From Tessaracoccus massiliensis (lineage in GTDB: Bacteria; Actinomycetota; Actinomycetes; Propionibacteriales; Propionibacteriaceae): 64,000 nt of DNA. This document shows positions 40,986 to 49,778 of the stretch, in pieces. A program made the position numbers and the translations under genes. Each line of letters starts with the position of its first letter. Position 1 is the stretch's first letter. The notes beneath the pieces are model-generated. The model was not told the DNA's origin and made no database searches. It saw only the letters and a list, made by a program, of their open reading frames with translations. The stretch spans positions 30,714 to 94,713 of the forward strand of contig NZ_LN623542.1 of NCBI RefSeq assembly GCF_000826065.2, written 5' to 3'.

Positions 40986-42881
40986 TCACCTCTCTGTGGT
41001 GGGGTTCTTCTCGAGGAAGTAGTAGAAGCCTTCGAACGTGGTCAGCTGACACAGCTGGCTGATGAGGTCGCGGCGGGCGCCCAGCCTGAGCACCTCGTCG
41101 TAGACCTGGACGAGCACGTCCTCGCTGTGGCTGGAATCGGCGGGCACGCCGAGCAGGACGATCAGCCGCACCCCGTCGTCGTCCGCCTCGCGGGGGATGA
41201 CGCCGACGGCGAGCATGATGTGCTCCTGCCCCTCGAGGGTGGCGTGGGGGAAGCCCACCCAGGGGTCGAGCTGCGTCTGGGCGCGCGCCTCACGCTCGCG
41301 GATCCGATCTCCGAAACCCTTCTCCACCAGGCCGCGGGCCTCGAGGTGGCCGGCCATGAACTCGACGGCCTCCTCGTACCCGGTGCCGGCGGGAAGGGCG
41401 AAGAAGTGCTGCTCGTCCAGGGCGCCTGCGAGCACGGAGCCGCCATCGGCGTCGACGTTCATGGGGATGCGCAGCTTCAACCGTTCCAGTTGGCGGGCCA
41501 GCGCCTTGCGGTCCAGCACGCGGGTGACGTGCAGGACGGGGGCGGTGGTCTCGAGGTCGGCGTCGCCGGCGACCACCACGAGATCGGCGCCGCGGAGCGC
41601 CTCGGGGGTGGCGTCGGCCAGAGCCAGGAGCTCGAACTGCGTGGAGTTCGGCAGCACCTTGGCGAGTTGGAGACGGACGAGTTCCGCGCTGGTGCGGCCC
41701 ATGGCGCCGATGATCACCACCCGCAGATATGCGGCGGTGCGCTCGCGGGCTTCGAGGAACACCTGGAAGTAGGTGGCGAGGAAACCCAACTCCGCATCCT
41801 CGACGGGCAGGCCCATGCGCTGCTCGATCACGCGGGAGGCGACGGTGGCCATCCGGTAGGCGACGGGGAACTCGGCGCGCACGTCGGCCACGTCGGTGTC
41901 GTCCACCCAGATCCGGTAGCGCATCCGGTTGAGCATGTAGGCCAGGTGGCGCGAGAACTCGGCGAGGAAGGCGGTGCCAGTGAGGTTGATGTCCATCTCG
42001 GCGCGCACCGTGGTGAGCACGTCGTTGACCAACTCCTGGGCATCGGCCGCGGCCGCGCCGCTGAGCCGGGCGGCGACCTCGGCGTCTCCTGGGGCCCGCA
42101 TCCCCGCGATGGGGAGGGTGAGGAAGATGCGCTCGGCCTCGTCCAGTTCGAGGTTGAAGGCCGCGGCCAGCCGGTTGGCGACATCGGTGGCCAACTCGTG
42201 CGCCGGCGCCGAGGTGAGCCCGGAGTAACGGGCGGGGAGGTACTCGATGGACCGGGCCTGGCGCGTGCGGTCCACACTCACCGTCGCCCATCGGGCCAGC
42301 TCCAGGGCGTAGACCTTCCCCAGGCCCACCTCCTCGCCCCGCTGCCGCACGATCTGTTCGACGCGCTGCTGCACCTCGTCGGCCGGGTAGGCCAGAGGGA
42401 AGTGACGGCGCAGCACGTGCAGGCGTTGCTGCAACTCAGGGCCCTCTATGGCGAGGCCCACGTTGGGCCGGCCCGCGACGGCGAGGTCGTCGTCAGCGAG
42501 GAGTTCCCGGACCCGTGCGAGGTCGGTCACCACGGTGGTGCGGCCCACCGCCATGGCCGCGGCCAGCTCTTCCGTGCGAACGGAGGTGAGGGCACGGAAG
42601 AGTCTGGCCACGATGTAGGACGCCCGGACATCAGGGTTGTTGAACGAGATGTCGTCGTCGACGGAGGTGCGCACGGCGCGGTAACGGTGCGGATCGGCGA
42701 TCATCAGGCGGTAGCGGCCGTCGGCCAGGGAGATCGACGCGGAGGTGCCGAGAAGGTCCTGGAGTGCGGCGACCTCGCTGGCGACGGTGCGTCGGCTGAT
42801 GTCCAGCTCGGCGGCGAGGTCGTCGGCAGGCACATGGCGCGCTGCCTCCAACAGCGCCAGGATGCGTGCCTGCCTGTTCAT
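40986..42881 (-). CDS. gutR: PRD-containing transcriptional regulator (GutR/MtlR-like)
   Basis: 631 residues. DNA-binding helix-turn-helix at the N-terminus (MNRQARILALLEAARHVPAD, LDISRRTVASEVAALQDLLG), two PTS regulation domains (about 170-395), an EIIB-like segment and a C-terminal EIIA-like domain with the phospho-His in GFPHATLEGQ (about residue 546). The protein senses PTS phosphorylation and most likely controls this operon. AAAGGAG lies 7 nt before the ATG at 42881. Confidence 0.88.
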   Translation of the reverse strand: MNRQARILALLEAARHVPADDLAAELDISRRTVASEVAALQDLLGTSASISLADGRYRLMIADPHRYRAVRTSVDDDISFNNPDVRASYIVARLFRALTSVRTEELAAAMAVGRTTVVTDLARVRELLADDDLAVAGRPNVGLAIEGPELQQRLHVLRRHFPLAYPADEVQQRVEQIVRQRGEEVGLGKVYALELARWATVSVDRTRQARSIEYLPARYSGLTSAPAHELATDVANRLAAAFNLELDEAERIFLTLPIAGMRAPGDAEVAARLSGAAAADAQELVNDVLTTVRAEMDINLTGTAFLAEFSRHLAYMLNRMRYRIWVDDTDVADVRAEFPVAYRMATVASRVIEQRMGLPVEDAELGFLATYFQVFLEARERTAAYLRVVIIGAMGRTSAELVRLQLAKVLPNSTQFELLALADATPEALRGADLVVVAGDADLETTAPVLHVTRVLDRKALARQLERLKLRIPMNVDADGGSVLAGALDEQHFFALPAGTGYEEAVEFMAGHLEARGLVEKGFGDRIREREARAQTQLDPWVGFPHATLEGQEHIMLAVGVIPREADDDGVRLIVLLGVPADSSHSEDVLVQVYDEVLRLGARRDLISQLCQLTTFEGFYYFLEKNPTTER

Positions 42882-42919
42882 GACCTGACTCCTTTGTCGG
42901 TATCGGTGGGTGGTGGGTG

Positions 42920-43990
42920 TCAGCTGCCGGAGCCGTCGGCGCCGAAGAAGGTGTCCCAAGGGACGTTGACCTGCTGGTCGAGGCCGACCACCTCGTAGAG
43001 GTGGCGCAGCAGTGGGAACTTCTCGGGCGCGACGACGCCGCGGTCGGTGAGCTTGACCATGGCTTCGCCGATCACCTTGATGGCGGCCGCGCCTTCGAGG
43101 GTGACGCCGGGCATCTGGCCGCGGGCCTCGCTGAAGGTCATGCCGCTGCCCACGAGGCGTCCGCACTTGACGTTGCGGCCGCCCATGGAGGTGACGAAGC
43201 AGTCGCCAATGCCGGGGAGGCCCAGCGGGGTGGTGGGCTTGCCGCCGAGCAGGTCCATGAACTGGATCATCTCGATGGAGGCCTGGCCGAAGAGGGCGGC
43301 GCCGTAGTTGAAGTTGACGTAGCGGTCGCCGGCGGCCTCGCCCATGGCGTCGAGGATGCCGCTCATGAAACCGGCGCCGAAGGCGTAGCAGTTCTTGGTG
43401 GCGGCGCACACCTCGACGCCCACGAAATCGGTGTTGGTCCACACGTGGTAGTGCTCGGTGGCGAAAAGTTCGCGCCACATCTCGAGCACCTCGGCGTTGT
43501 CGCCGGTGAACACGACGGAGGTGTGGCGGCGCACTGCCACCTCGCCGGCTATCGACGGGCCGGCGATGGCGGAGAAGGTGAGCTGGTTGCGGAGATCCTC
43601 GGGGATCTCGTTGGCCAGCACGCGCGGAAGGATGGTGAGGTTGCCCTCCTCATCGGCCTGCATGCCCTTGGCCAGCGCGATGACGTGCATCCCGGGGCGG
43701 AGCAACTCGGCCAGCTGCTGGCCTGCCCACTGCACACCGAACGAGTTGACGCCGCTCATCACGAGGTCCACGCCGTCGAACGCGTCGGCAGCCTCCTCGA
43801 GCTGGTAGGCGGTGGTGCCCTCCGGCAGCTTCAGGCCGAGGTTGGGGTGGATGCCGGTGGCCTTGATGGAGTCGATGATGTCGCGGTCCAGGTGGGTGCC
43901 CACCAGTCGCATCGCGTGCCCGTTGTCGGCCAGCGGGGTGGCCAGCGCGCTGGCCATGATGCCGGCCCCGAGAACTGCGATCGTCGCCAT
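42920..43990 (-). CDS. Glycerol-3-phosphate dehydrogenase-like protein (GpsA family)
   Basis: 356 residues. NAD(P) loop IAVLGAGIMASALATPLADN, conserved Lys motifs ALAKGMQADEEGN and VCAATKNCYAFGAGFMSGIL, and GLPGIGDCFVTSMGGRNVKC. It resembles GpsA but is the first gene of a PTS operon rather than a phospholipid gene, and lacks the usual H-N-[AI]-[ST]-[ED] neighbourhood, so it may oxidise a sugar-alcohol phosphate delivered by the PTS. Alternatively it is the cell's only GpsA, recruited here. Confidence 0.8.
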   Translation of the reverse strand: MATIAVLGAGIMASALATPLADNGHAMRLVGTHLDRDIIDSIKATGIHPNLGLKLPEGTTAYQLEEAADAFDGVDLVMSGVNSFGVQWAGQQLAELLRPGMHVIALAKGMQADEEGNLTILPRVLANEIPEDLRNQLTFSAIAGPSIAGEVAVRRHTSVVFTGDNAEVLEMWRELFATEHYHVWTNTDFVGVEVCAATKNCYAFGAGFMSGILDAMGEAAGDRYVNFNYGAALFGQASIEMIQFMDLLGGKPTTPLGLPGIGDCFVTSMGGRNVKCGRLVGSGMTFSEARGQMPGVTLEGAAAIKVIGEAMVKLTDRGVVAPEKFPLLRHLYEVVGLDQQVNVPWDTFFGADGSGS

Positions 43991-44181
43991 GAAGTGCTCC
44001 TTTGCGTGTCGCGCTGCTGTGCGCGGAATGTCGATAGTGCGACGCTACGACTAAATGGGCCGCAAATCGAGCCCCATTGATGCGGGCTTCTGCGAGCGCC
44101 GTGCAAAGCTCCGGCCTAATCCGGCCCGCTGACACCCCGGCTGCTGGCATGGTGGGGTTCACCTGTTTCCGGAAGGCCGCA
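43991..44181. promoter_or_regulatory. Divergent control region of the PTS operon and HAD gene
   Basis: 191 bp between gpsA-like and the HAD gene. Contains an A/T-richer core near 44035-44080 and GGAAGG before the HAD start. Clear -35/-10 pairs are not evident to me, but this is the only place a GutR site for the operon could lie. Confidence 0.4.
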
Positions 44182-44991
44182 ATGATGCTCGACTCCCCCT
44201 CCCAGTGGTACGACGCCTACGTCTTCGACCTCGACGGCACCATCTACCTGGGCGACGACCTGCTGCCCGGCGCCGCTCGCCTCATCGAGGGGCTGCGCGC
44301 CAACGACCGCACGGTGAAGTTCCTGTCGAACAACCCCACGAAGGACCCGCGGCAGTACCAGGAGAAGCTGGAGCGCCTCGGCCTGCCCACACCCATCGAG
44401 GACATCGCCAACACCGTGGTGACCACCACCCGTTGGCTGCTGGACCACCACCCCGATGCGGCGCTCTTCGTGATCGGTGAGGAGCCGCTGCAGCGGGCGC
44501 TGCGCGAGGCGGGCTTCCGGCTCACGGACGATCCGGCGCAGGTGGACATCGTGGTGGCCTCCTACGACCGCACCTTCGATTACCGCAAGCTGCAGATCGC
44601 CTTCGACGCGATCTGGTTCCACAAGCGGGCCTTCCTGATCCAGACCAATCCGGATCGGTTCTGCCCGTTCCCCGGAGGCAGAGGCGAGCCGGATTGCGCG
44701 GCGATCACCGCCGCCATCGAGGCCTGCACCGGCGCGAAGTGTCAGGTGTCGCTGGGCAAGCCGTCGGCACTGATGCTGGAGGCGGCGCTGGGTGCCACAG
44801 GGGTGGATCCGAGCCGGGCGCTGATGGTGGGCGACCGGCTGATGACCGACATCCAGATGGCCATCGACACGGGCATGGCCTCAGCGCTCGTACTGACGGG
44901 CGAGTCCACCGTCGAGGACGTGCTCGCCCAGCCGGAGGACAACCGCCCCACCTACATCGTCGAGCGCATCGACCAACTCCTGCCCACCTGA
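44182..44991 (+). CDS. HAD-IIA sugar-phosphate phosphatase (NagD/AraL-like)
   Basis: 269 residues. Motif I YVFDLDGTIYLGDDLLPGA, motif II KFLSNNPTKDP, motif III with GKPSALMLEAAL and motif IV MVGDRLMTDIQMAIDTGM; the C2-type cap lies between. AraL, the B. subtilis homologue, is encoded with AraM and removes sugar phosphates. Here it faces the PTS operon, so it may relieve sugar-phosphate stress. Start ATG 44182 has GGAAGG 5 nt upstream; ATG 44185 is also possible. Confidence 0.85.
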   Translation: MMLDSPSQWYDAYVFDLDGTIYLGDDLLPGAARLIEGLRANDRTVKFLSNNPTKDPRQYQEKLERLGLPTPIEDIANTVVTTTRWLLDHHPDAALFVIGEEPLQRALREAGFRLTDDPAQVDIVVASYDRTFDYRKLQIAFDAIWFHKRAFLIQTNPDRFCPFPGGRGEPDCAAITAAIEACTGAKCQVSLGKPSALMLEAALGATGVDPSRALMVGDRLMTDIQMAIDTGMASALVLTGESTVEDVLAQPEDNRPTYIVERIDQLLPT

Positions 44992-45038
44992 GGAATCTGG
45001 CTCAGCCTCCCAGAAGTCGATGAAGTACGTCGCGGGCC

Positions 45039-45149
45039 GTCCTCGACGCCTCGACGGCGTTGTCGTGCTGCTTCGCCGGCGAGTTCGACGAACGTGCTGC
45101 GGGGCCGGTCAGGGAGCAGGGCGCCGCGGTCAACGCGCTGGTGGAGTGA
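45039..45149 (+). pseudogene. Remnant of a VapC-like PIN toxin gene
   Basis: 37 codons read VLDASTALSCCFAGEFDERA and end at TGA 45149. This is the typical opening of PIN toxins (V-L-D-A-S with the first catalytic Asp) and nothing of the remaining 90 residues is found downstream. No start codon in place. Probably a decayed toxin-antitoxin module. Confidence 0.4.
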
Positions 45150-45158
45150 GGGCTCAGC

Positions 45159-45980
45159 TCAGCGGAGGAAGAGGGCCTTCAGCCGCCTGGTGGCCAGCGT
45201 GACGCCGATCAGGATCATGCCCGCGAAGTAGGCCAGGTGCACCCAGATCGTCGGCTGGATCAGGCCGGTGGTGAGCTGCCGGATCATGTCGACGGCGTGC
45301 CACAGCGGCATCGCCATCACGATCCACTGCACCCACTGCGGGTACACCTCGATGGGGAAGAACGTGGCCGAGAGCAGGAACATGGGCAGCATCACGAAGT
45401 AGACCATGTCCGCGTGCTGCCACACCTTCATGAAACTGGTGGCGGCCAGCCCGATGGACGCGAACCCGAAGGCCACGATCAGCGCGGCGGGGATCGCGAG
45501 GATGGCAGTCCAGGAGAGGTTGAGCCCCAACAAACTGGTCACCACGAGGAAGCCCGACGCGTAGAGCAGGCCGCGGAACAGCGCCAGCAGGATCTCGCCC
45601 AGCGCCACGTCCATGGGGCCGAGCGACGTGGAGAGCATCTGGTCGTAGAGCTTGGCGTGCTTCATCTTGAAGAACACGTTGTAGGTGGTGTCGTACATCG
45701 CGCCGTTCATGGCCGATACGGCCATCAGGGCTGGGGCGATGTAGGCGGCATAGGGCACGTCATGGCCGTAGAACTCGACGGTGCCGATGAGCGCACCGAG
45801 CCCGAGGCCCATGGAGAGCAGGTAGAAGACCGGTTCGAAGAAGCCGGTGAGCACGATGACCCAGTTGTTGCGGGCGATGACGCGCAGCCCGCGGGCCACG
45901 ACCGAGCGGACGTTGCCGGCGTAGAGCCCCCGCAGGAAGCGGGGCACGCGCGGGGCGGGGGCCTGGATGGGGGCGGTCAT
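45159..45980 (-). CDS. ABC-2 type exporter permease (second)
   Basis: 273 residues with six membrane helices, ABC2-type: VIARNNWVIVLTGFFEPVFY at the start, GAMYDTTYNVFFKMKHAKLY in the central loop, SATFFPIEVYPQWVQWIVMA near the end. ATG 45980 overlaps the upstream permease stop (ATGA). It forms a heterodimeric exporter with the two preceding genes; substrate unknown. Confidence 0.88.
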   Translation of the reverse strand: MTAPIQAPAPRVPRFLRGLYAGNVRSVVARGLRVIARNNWVIVLTGFFEPVFYLLSMGLGLGALIGTVEFYGHDVPYAAYIAPALMAVSAMNGAMYDTTYNVFFKMKHAKLYDQMLSTSLGPMDVALGEILLALFRGLLYASGFLVVTSLLGLNLSWTAILAIPAALIVAFGFASIGLAATSFMKVWQHADMVYFVMLPMFLLSATFFPIEVYPQWVQWIVMAMPLWHAVDMIRQLTTGLIQPTIWVHLAYFAGMILIGVTLATRRLKALFLR

Positions 45981-46801
45981 GAGTCCAGCCTCCGGCGGAA
46001 CGTGCGGATCGACAGCGCGGCGCCCACGACGGCCACCAGCAGGAGGAAACCGACGTGCACCGCGGCCATGCCAAGGCTCATCGGCGCCCCGTAGAGGGCG
46101 GCGCGGCCGAGTTCGGCGGCGTGCCACAGCGGGGAGATCCACCCGATCGGCTGAAGGTAGATGGGCAGCGTCTCCAGCGGGAAGTAGGTGCCGGAGAAGA
46201 GAGTGAGCGGCACGATGACGAACCGCTCCACGAAGCTCAACTGCCCGCGGTCGTCCTTCTGCCTCGCCACCCAGCTCATCACGGCGAAGCCGACCGCCAC
46301 CGACAGCAGCACCCCGATGGGGATCATGAGCAGCACGCCCAGTGGGCGCCCGATGCCGAAGATCAGCAGCGCGATGAGGTAGAAGCCCAGCATCAGCATC
46401 ACGCGCACGAGCACCGAGGCCTGGTAGCCGACGGCCATCTGCCCTGGGGTGACCGGGGTGAGGCGCATGGCGGTGAAGGTGTTGGACCACTTGAAGCCGC
46501 CGAACACGCCGAAGGTGTTCTCCTGGGCGGCCACCTGCATGACCGTGGCCATCACCAGCGCGGGTGCCACGAAGGTGAGGTACGGCACCCCTTCGATGCC
46601 CTCGCCCTGATCCACCAGCACGCCCAGCCCGAAGCCGAGCCCGAGCAGGTAGAGGAACGGGGATCCGATGCCGGTGATCAGCAGCGTCGGATAGTAGTAG
46701 CGCAGCAGCATGGCTCGATGCTCGACGAGAGACAACCAACCCCATCTGCTGCTGACGCGGTGGTCCGCACTCAGCGTCCTGTCGATGACACCGCTGCTCA
46801 T
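45977..46801 (-). CDS. ABC-2 type exporter permease (first)
   Basis: 274 residues, six helices. GSPFLYLLGLGFGLGVLVDQ, FGVFGGFKWSNTFTAMRLTP and SGTYFPLETLPIYLQPIGWI mark the same fold as its partner, with modest identity, so the pair arose by old duplication. Overlaps the ATPase gene stop by 4 nt. Confidence 0.88.
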   Translation of the reverse strand: MSSGVIDRTLSADHRVSSRWGWLSLVEHRAMLLRYYYPTLLITGIGSPFLYLLGLGFGLGVLVDQGEGIEGVPYLTFVAPALVMATVMQVAAQENTFGVFGGFKWSNTFTAMRLTPVTPGQMAVGYQASVLVRVMLMLGFYLIALLIFGIGRPLGVLLMIPIGVLLSVAVGFAVMSWVARQKDDRGQLSFVERFVIVPLTLFSGTYFPLETLPIYLQPIGWISPLWHAAELGRAALYGAPMSLGMAAVHVGFLLLVAVVGAALSIRTFRRRLDS

Positions 46802-47724
46802 TCGATGAGGCTCCTACCCGTCAGGCGGAGGAAGACGTCCTCCAGCGACGAGCGCCGCACCAGCGACGTGAGCGGCTCCAGCCCGCGCTCGGTGACCTGC
46901 TGCAGCGCATGTTCGCCGTTGTCGGCGTAGATCAGCACCCGGTCCGGCAGGAGTTCCTGGCGCTCCCCCACGCCGTCGAGCTTTCCGGCGGCGGCCTCGT
47001 TGCGGGCTGAGCCGAAGCGCACCTCGAGCACCTCGCGCGTGGAGTAGTCGCGGATCAGCCCCTGTGGGGAGCCTTCGGCGACGATCCTTCCCTTGTCGAT
47101 GACCACGAGCCGGTCGCAGAGTTGCTCGGCCTCGTCCATGAAGTGGGTGGTCACCACCAGGGTGACGCCCTCCTCCTTCAGCCGGAACAGGCGGTCCCAC
47201 AGCACGTGGCGGGCCTGGGGATCCAGGCCGGTGGTGGGTTCGTCGAGCAGCATCACCTGGGGGTTGTTGACCAGCCCCCGCGCGATGGTGAGGCGGCGCT
47301 TCATGCCGCCGGAGAGGTCGCTGACGCGGGCCGTGCGCTTGTCGCGCAGCTGCGCGAAGTCGAGGAGTTCCTCCGCGCGGGACTTGACGTAGGAGCGGGG
47401 CAGGCCGAAGTAGCGGCCGTAGACGACGAGGTTGTCGATGACCCTGAGCTCCTCGTCGAGCAGATCACCCTGCGGCACGATCCCCAGCTTGGAGCGGATC
47501 TCGGGCCCGTGCTCGTTGGCGTCGAGGCCGAGCACGGAGAGGCTGCCGCTGGTGCGGGTGGACGTGGCCGCGATCATCCGCATGGTGGTGGACTTGCCCG
47601 CGCCGTTAGGGCCGAGGAAGCCGAAGGACTCGCCGGGCGCGATGTCGAAGTCGATGCCATCGACGGCGGTGAAGCTGCCGTAGCGCTTCACCAGCCCGCG
47701 GGCGGAGATCACAGGAGTAGGCAC
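46798..47724 (-). CDS. ABC transporter ATP-binding protein (DrrA/NodI-like)
   Basis: 308 residues. Walker A FGFLGPNGAGKSTTMRM, Q-loop VPQGDLLDEELRV, signature LSGGMKRRLTIARGLV, Walker B QVMLLDEPTTGLDP and switch His in VVTTHFMDEAEQ. A C-terminal extension of about 80 residues is typical of DrrA-type drug/lipid exporters. It energises the two permeases encoded after it. Confidence 0.93.
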   Translation of the reverse strand: MPTPVISARGLVKRYGSFTAVDGIDFDIAPGESFGFLGPNGAGKSTTMRMIAATSTRTSGSLSVLGLDANEHGPEIRSKLGIVPQGDLLDEELRVIDNLVVYGRYFGLPRSYVKSRAEELLDFAQLRDKRTARVSDLSGGMKRRLTIARGLVNNPQVMLLDEPTTGLDPQARHVLWDRLFRLKEEGVTLVVTTHFMDEAEQLCDRLVVIDKGRIVAEGSPQGLIRDYSTREVLEVRFGSARNEAAAGKLDGVGERQELLPDRVLIYADNGEHALQQVTERGLEPLTSLVRRSSLEDVFLRLTGRSLIE

Positions 47725-47776
47725 GTGTGCAGCCTAGAGCCCACCGGCGACCATAAAAACCCCCCGGCCGCCCCCA

Positions 47777-47860
47777 CCGTGAGCAATTGGATGGGGTCGC
47801 GGCGCGACACGCCGGGAAAAACGCCCTTCCGGGGCGACGACCCCATCCAATTGCTCACGG
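47777..47860. repeat. 84-bp hairpin element, copy 1
   Basis: Perfect 23-bp arms (47777-47799 and 47838-47860; word GTGAGCAATTGGATGGGG) around a 38-nt centre with GCGACACGCCG and AAAAA. A second copy lies at 49599-49682. This copy lies between the divergent ABC ATPase and SDR starts. Confidence 0.9.
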
Positions 47861-47869
47861 AACTCCTCC

Positions 47870-47875
47870 TATCCT
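47870..47875 (+). promoter_or_regulatory. -10 box (TATCCT) of the SDR gene, leaderless
   Basis: TATCCT ends 6 nt before the ATG at 47882. Its -35 region would fall in the right arm of the hairpin element at 47838-47860. Confidence 0.45.
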
Positions 47876-47881
47876 GGCGGT

Positions 47882-48562
47882 ATGCGCACTGTCCTGATCA
47901 CCGGAGCCACCCGCGGCATCGGGCGCGAGGTCGCCCGGCAACTCGCCGACGACTGGCGCGTCATCGTCGGCGGCACCACACAGGAGGGGGTCGACGGCGT
48001 AGTCGCCGAACTGCCCCACGCCTCGGGCTTCGTCGCGGACCTGACTGACGAGGGCTCCACCGCCCGGGCCGCCGCGGGGATCGAGCGGCTCGACGCCGTC
48101 GTGCACTGCGCCGGCATCGTCGGCCACGGCACCTCGGAGACCCACACCAGGGAGCAGTGGCGCCGGATGTTCGAGATCAACGTCATCGCCGTGTCACACC
48201 TCACCGCGCTGCTGCTGCCCCACCTGCGCGACGCCGCGGGCCACGTCGTCGTGCTCAACTCGAAGGGCGGCTTCACCGCCGGGCCGGGCGGCGGCATGTA
48301 CGCCGCGTCGAAGCATGCGCTGCGTGCCTGGGCCGACGTGCTGCGGCAGGAGGAGCGGGGACGCGTCCGCGTCACCTCGATCCATCCGGGGCGCACGGAT
48401 ACCGACATGCAGCGCGAGCAGCAGGCCGCCGAGGGCCGCGACGGCTACGACCCGGAGAAGGTACTCACCGTGGAATCCGTGGCTCGCGCAGTGGTCTTCG
48501 CGCTGACCTCAACTCCGGATGCCAGCATCGAGACGCTCACCATCTACCCCGCCCGCTGGTGA
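47882..48562 (+). CDS. Short-chain dehydrogenase/reductase
   Basis: 226 residues. NAD(P)-binding TGATRGIGREVARQL, HCAGIVG in place of N-N-A-G, and the catalytic Tyr/Lys in GMYAASKHALRAWADVL. Length and motif set fit the classical SDR family. No operon partners, so substrate is unknown. Confidence 0.85.
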   Translation: MRTVLITGATRGIGREVARQLADDWRVIVGGTTQEGVDGVVAELPHASGFVADLTDEGSTARAAAGIERLDAVVHCAGIVGHGTSETHTREQWRRMFEINVIAVSHLTALLLPHLRDAAGHVVVLNSKGGFTAGPGGGMYAASKHALRAWADVLRQEERGRVRVTSIHPGRTDTDMQREQQAAEGRDGYDPEKVLTVESVARAVVFALTSTPDASIETLTIYPARW

Positions 48563-48599
48563 TCTACGCCGGCCCCTGCGCCGTTAGTGGCCGCAGAGC

Positions 48600-49532
48600 T
48601 CACCACTCAGGCGGGTCCGCGAAGGCCTTGGCCAGCGCGATCATTCGGCCGCGGAACTCGTCCGACGCGGGCGCGCACCCGGCCGCCCACACGGCATTGA
48701 GGACGAGCCGGACGAAGGTCCAGGCGTAGGTGCGGTCGAGGTCGAGGCCCGCCGCGTCGGCGACGACGTCGGCCCGCAGCCGCACGTGCGAGCGCAGGCT
48801 GTGGGCCCGGGCCGCGACCTCGGCGCGGTTCCACACCACTGGCGCCACCGCATATTCCCATTCCCCGACGACGGGCTTGGGGTCGATGGCGAGCCACGGG
48901 CCGCGTGCGGGATCGAGCGGGGCGAGCACGTTGGCGTCGTGCAGATCCTCGTGCACGAGCCTCCCCGGTGGGGCGCTCACGAGCAGGTCGTCGAGCGCGC
49001 TGAGCGCCTGCTCGGCCAGCCGCGGCGGGACGCCTCGCCCGGGGTCGGCCAGTTGGGCGCGCCACCGTCGATCCTTGTCGTCAACGGTCTGGAACTGCGG
49101 CGAGCCCTCCCGGTCCAGGTGGCGGAACAACTCGCCGATGGCCTCGCAGGATTCCAGGACGGATACCGACGTCAGTGGCCGCTCCGCATCGAGCCGTTCG
49201 AGCAGCAGCGCATCGGCCGCGGGGTTGGCCGCGATGAGGCGGACGGCGCCACCCCCGCTCCAGAGACGCAGCGCCAGATGCTCCAGGTCCGCCTCCGCAT
49301 GCGGCCAGCCGAGCTTCAGTGCGGCCGGGGCCCCCTCGTGCAGGACGGGGAGCACCAGCGCGTTCTCGCCGTGCCGGGCGTCGCCGTCGAGGGTGAGGTC
49401 CCATCGCGCCAAGTGCTCGTCGAGCAGCTTCGGGAGCGCGGCGAGCCAGGAGTCGCCGTCGACGGCGCGCGCGCTGAGGTCGTCGGCGTCGCGGCCTGCG
49501 ACGTGCGAGCGGAACGTGTCTGGGATGCGCAT
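48600..49532 (-). CDS. APH(6)/hydroxyurea-type kinase family protein
   Basis: 310 residues, aminoglycoside/streptomycin 6-phosphotransferase fold. The Brenner motif is LVHEDLHDANVLAPL and the metal-binding Asp is in LAIDPKPVVGEWEYAVAPVV. Chromosomal members of this family often have unknown natural substrates; resistance to streptomycin cannot be concluded. Confidence 0.78.
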   Translation of the reverse strand: MRIPDTFRSHVAGRDADDLSARAVDGDSWLAALPKLLDEHLARWDLTLDGDARHGENALVLPVLHEGAPAALKLGWPHAEADLEHLALRLWSGGGAVRLIAANPAADALLLERLDAERPLTSVSVLESCEAIGELFRHLDREGSPQFQTVDDKDRRWRAQLADPGRGVPPRLAEQALSALDDLLVSAPPGRLVHEDLHDANVLAPLDPARGPWLAIDPKPVVGEWEYAVAPVVWNRAEVAARAHSLRSHVRLRADVVADAAGLDLDRTYAWTFVRLVLNAVWAAGCAPASDEFRGRMIALAKAFADPPEW

Positions 49533-49598
49533 CTCCCCAGCCTACGAGGCAGATCCTGACGCACGACCTCCTCGGGAACCGCCGCGTCGCGGCAACGC

Positions 49599-49682
49599 CC
49601 GTGAGCAATTGGATGGGGTCACGGCCGCGACACGCCGAGAAAACGGCCGAGCCGGCCCGCGACCCTATCCAATTGCTCACGG
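49599..49682. repeat. 84-bp hairpin element, copy 2
   Basis: Arms 49599-49620 and 49661-49682 (22 bp, one wobble) share the word GTGAGCAATTGGATGGGGTC with the copy at 47777. The centre shares CGACACGCCG and AAAA but differs elsewhere. Located upstream of the APH gene. Confidence 0.9.
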
Positions 49683-49778
49683 AGGACAGCGCAACCCCCA
49701 CCGCGGGGAAGCTCGCCTTCAGCGGACAGCACAATCCCCGGCACGCCATGGGCGCGCCGGGGATCCGGGTGCAGAAAG

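Noticed and set aside
45020..45202. 60-codon Arg-rich open frame
   Set aside because: Composition is that of a shadow frame; the PIN-like frame in the same DNA is the better explanation.
48600..49532. Acquired streptomycin resistance gene
   Set aside because: No mobile element or foreign base composition around it; chromosomal APH-family kinases of unknown substrate are common.
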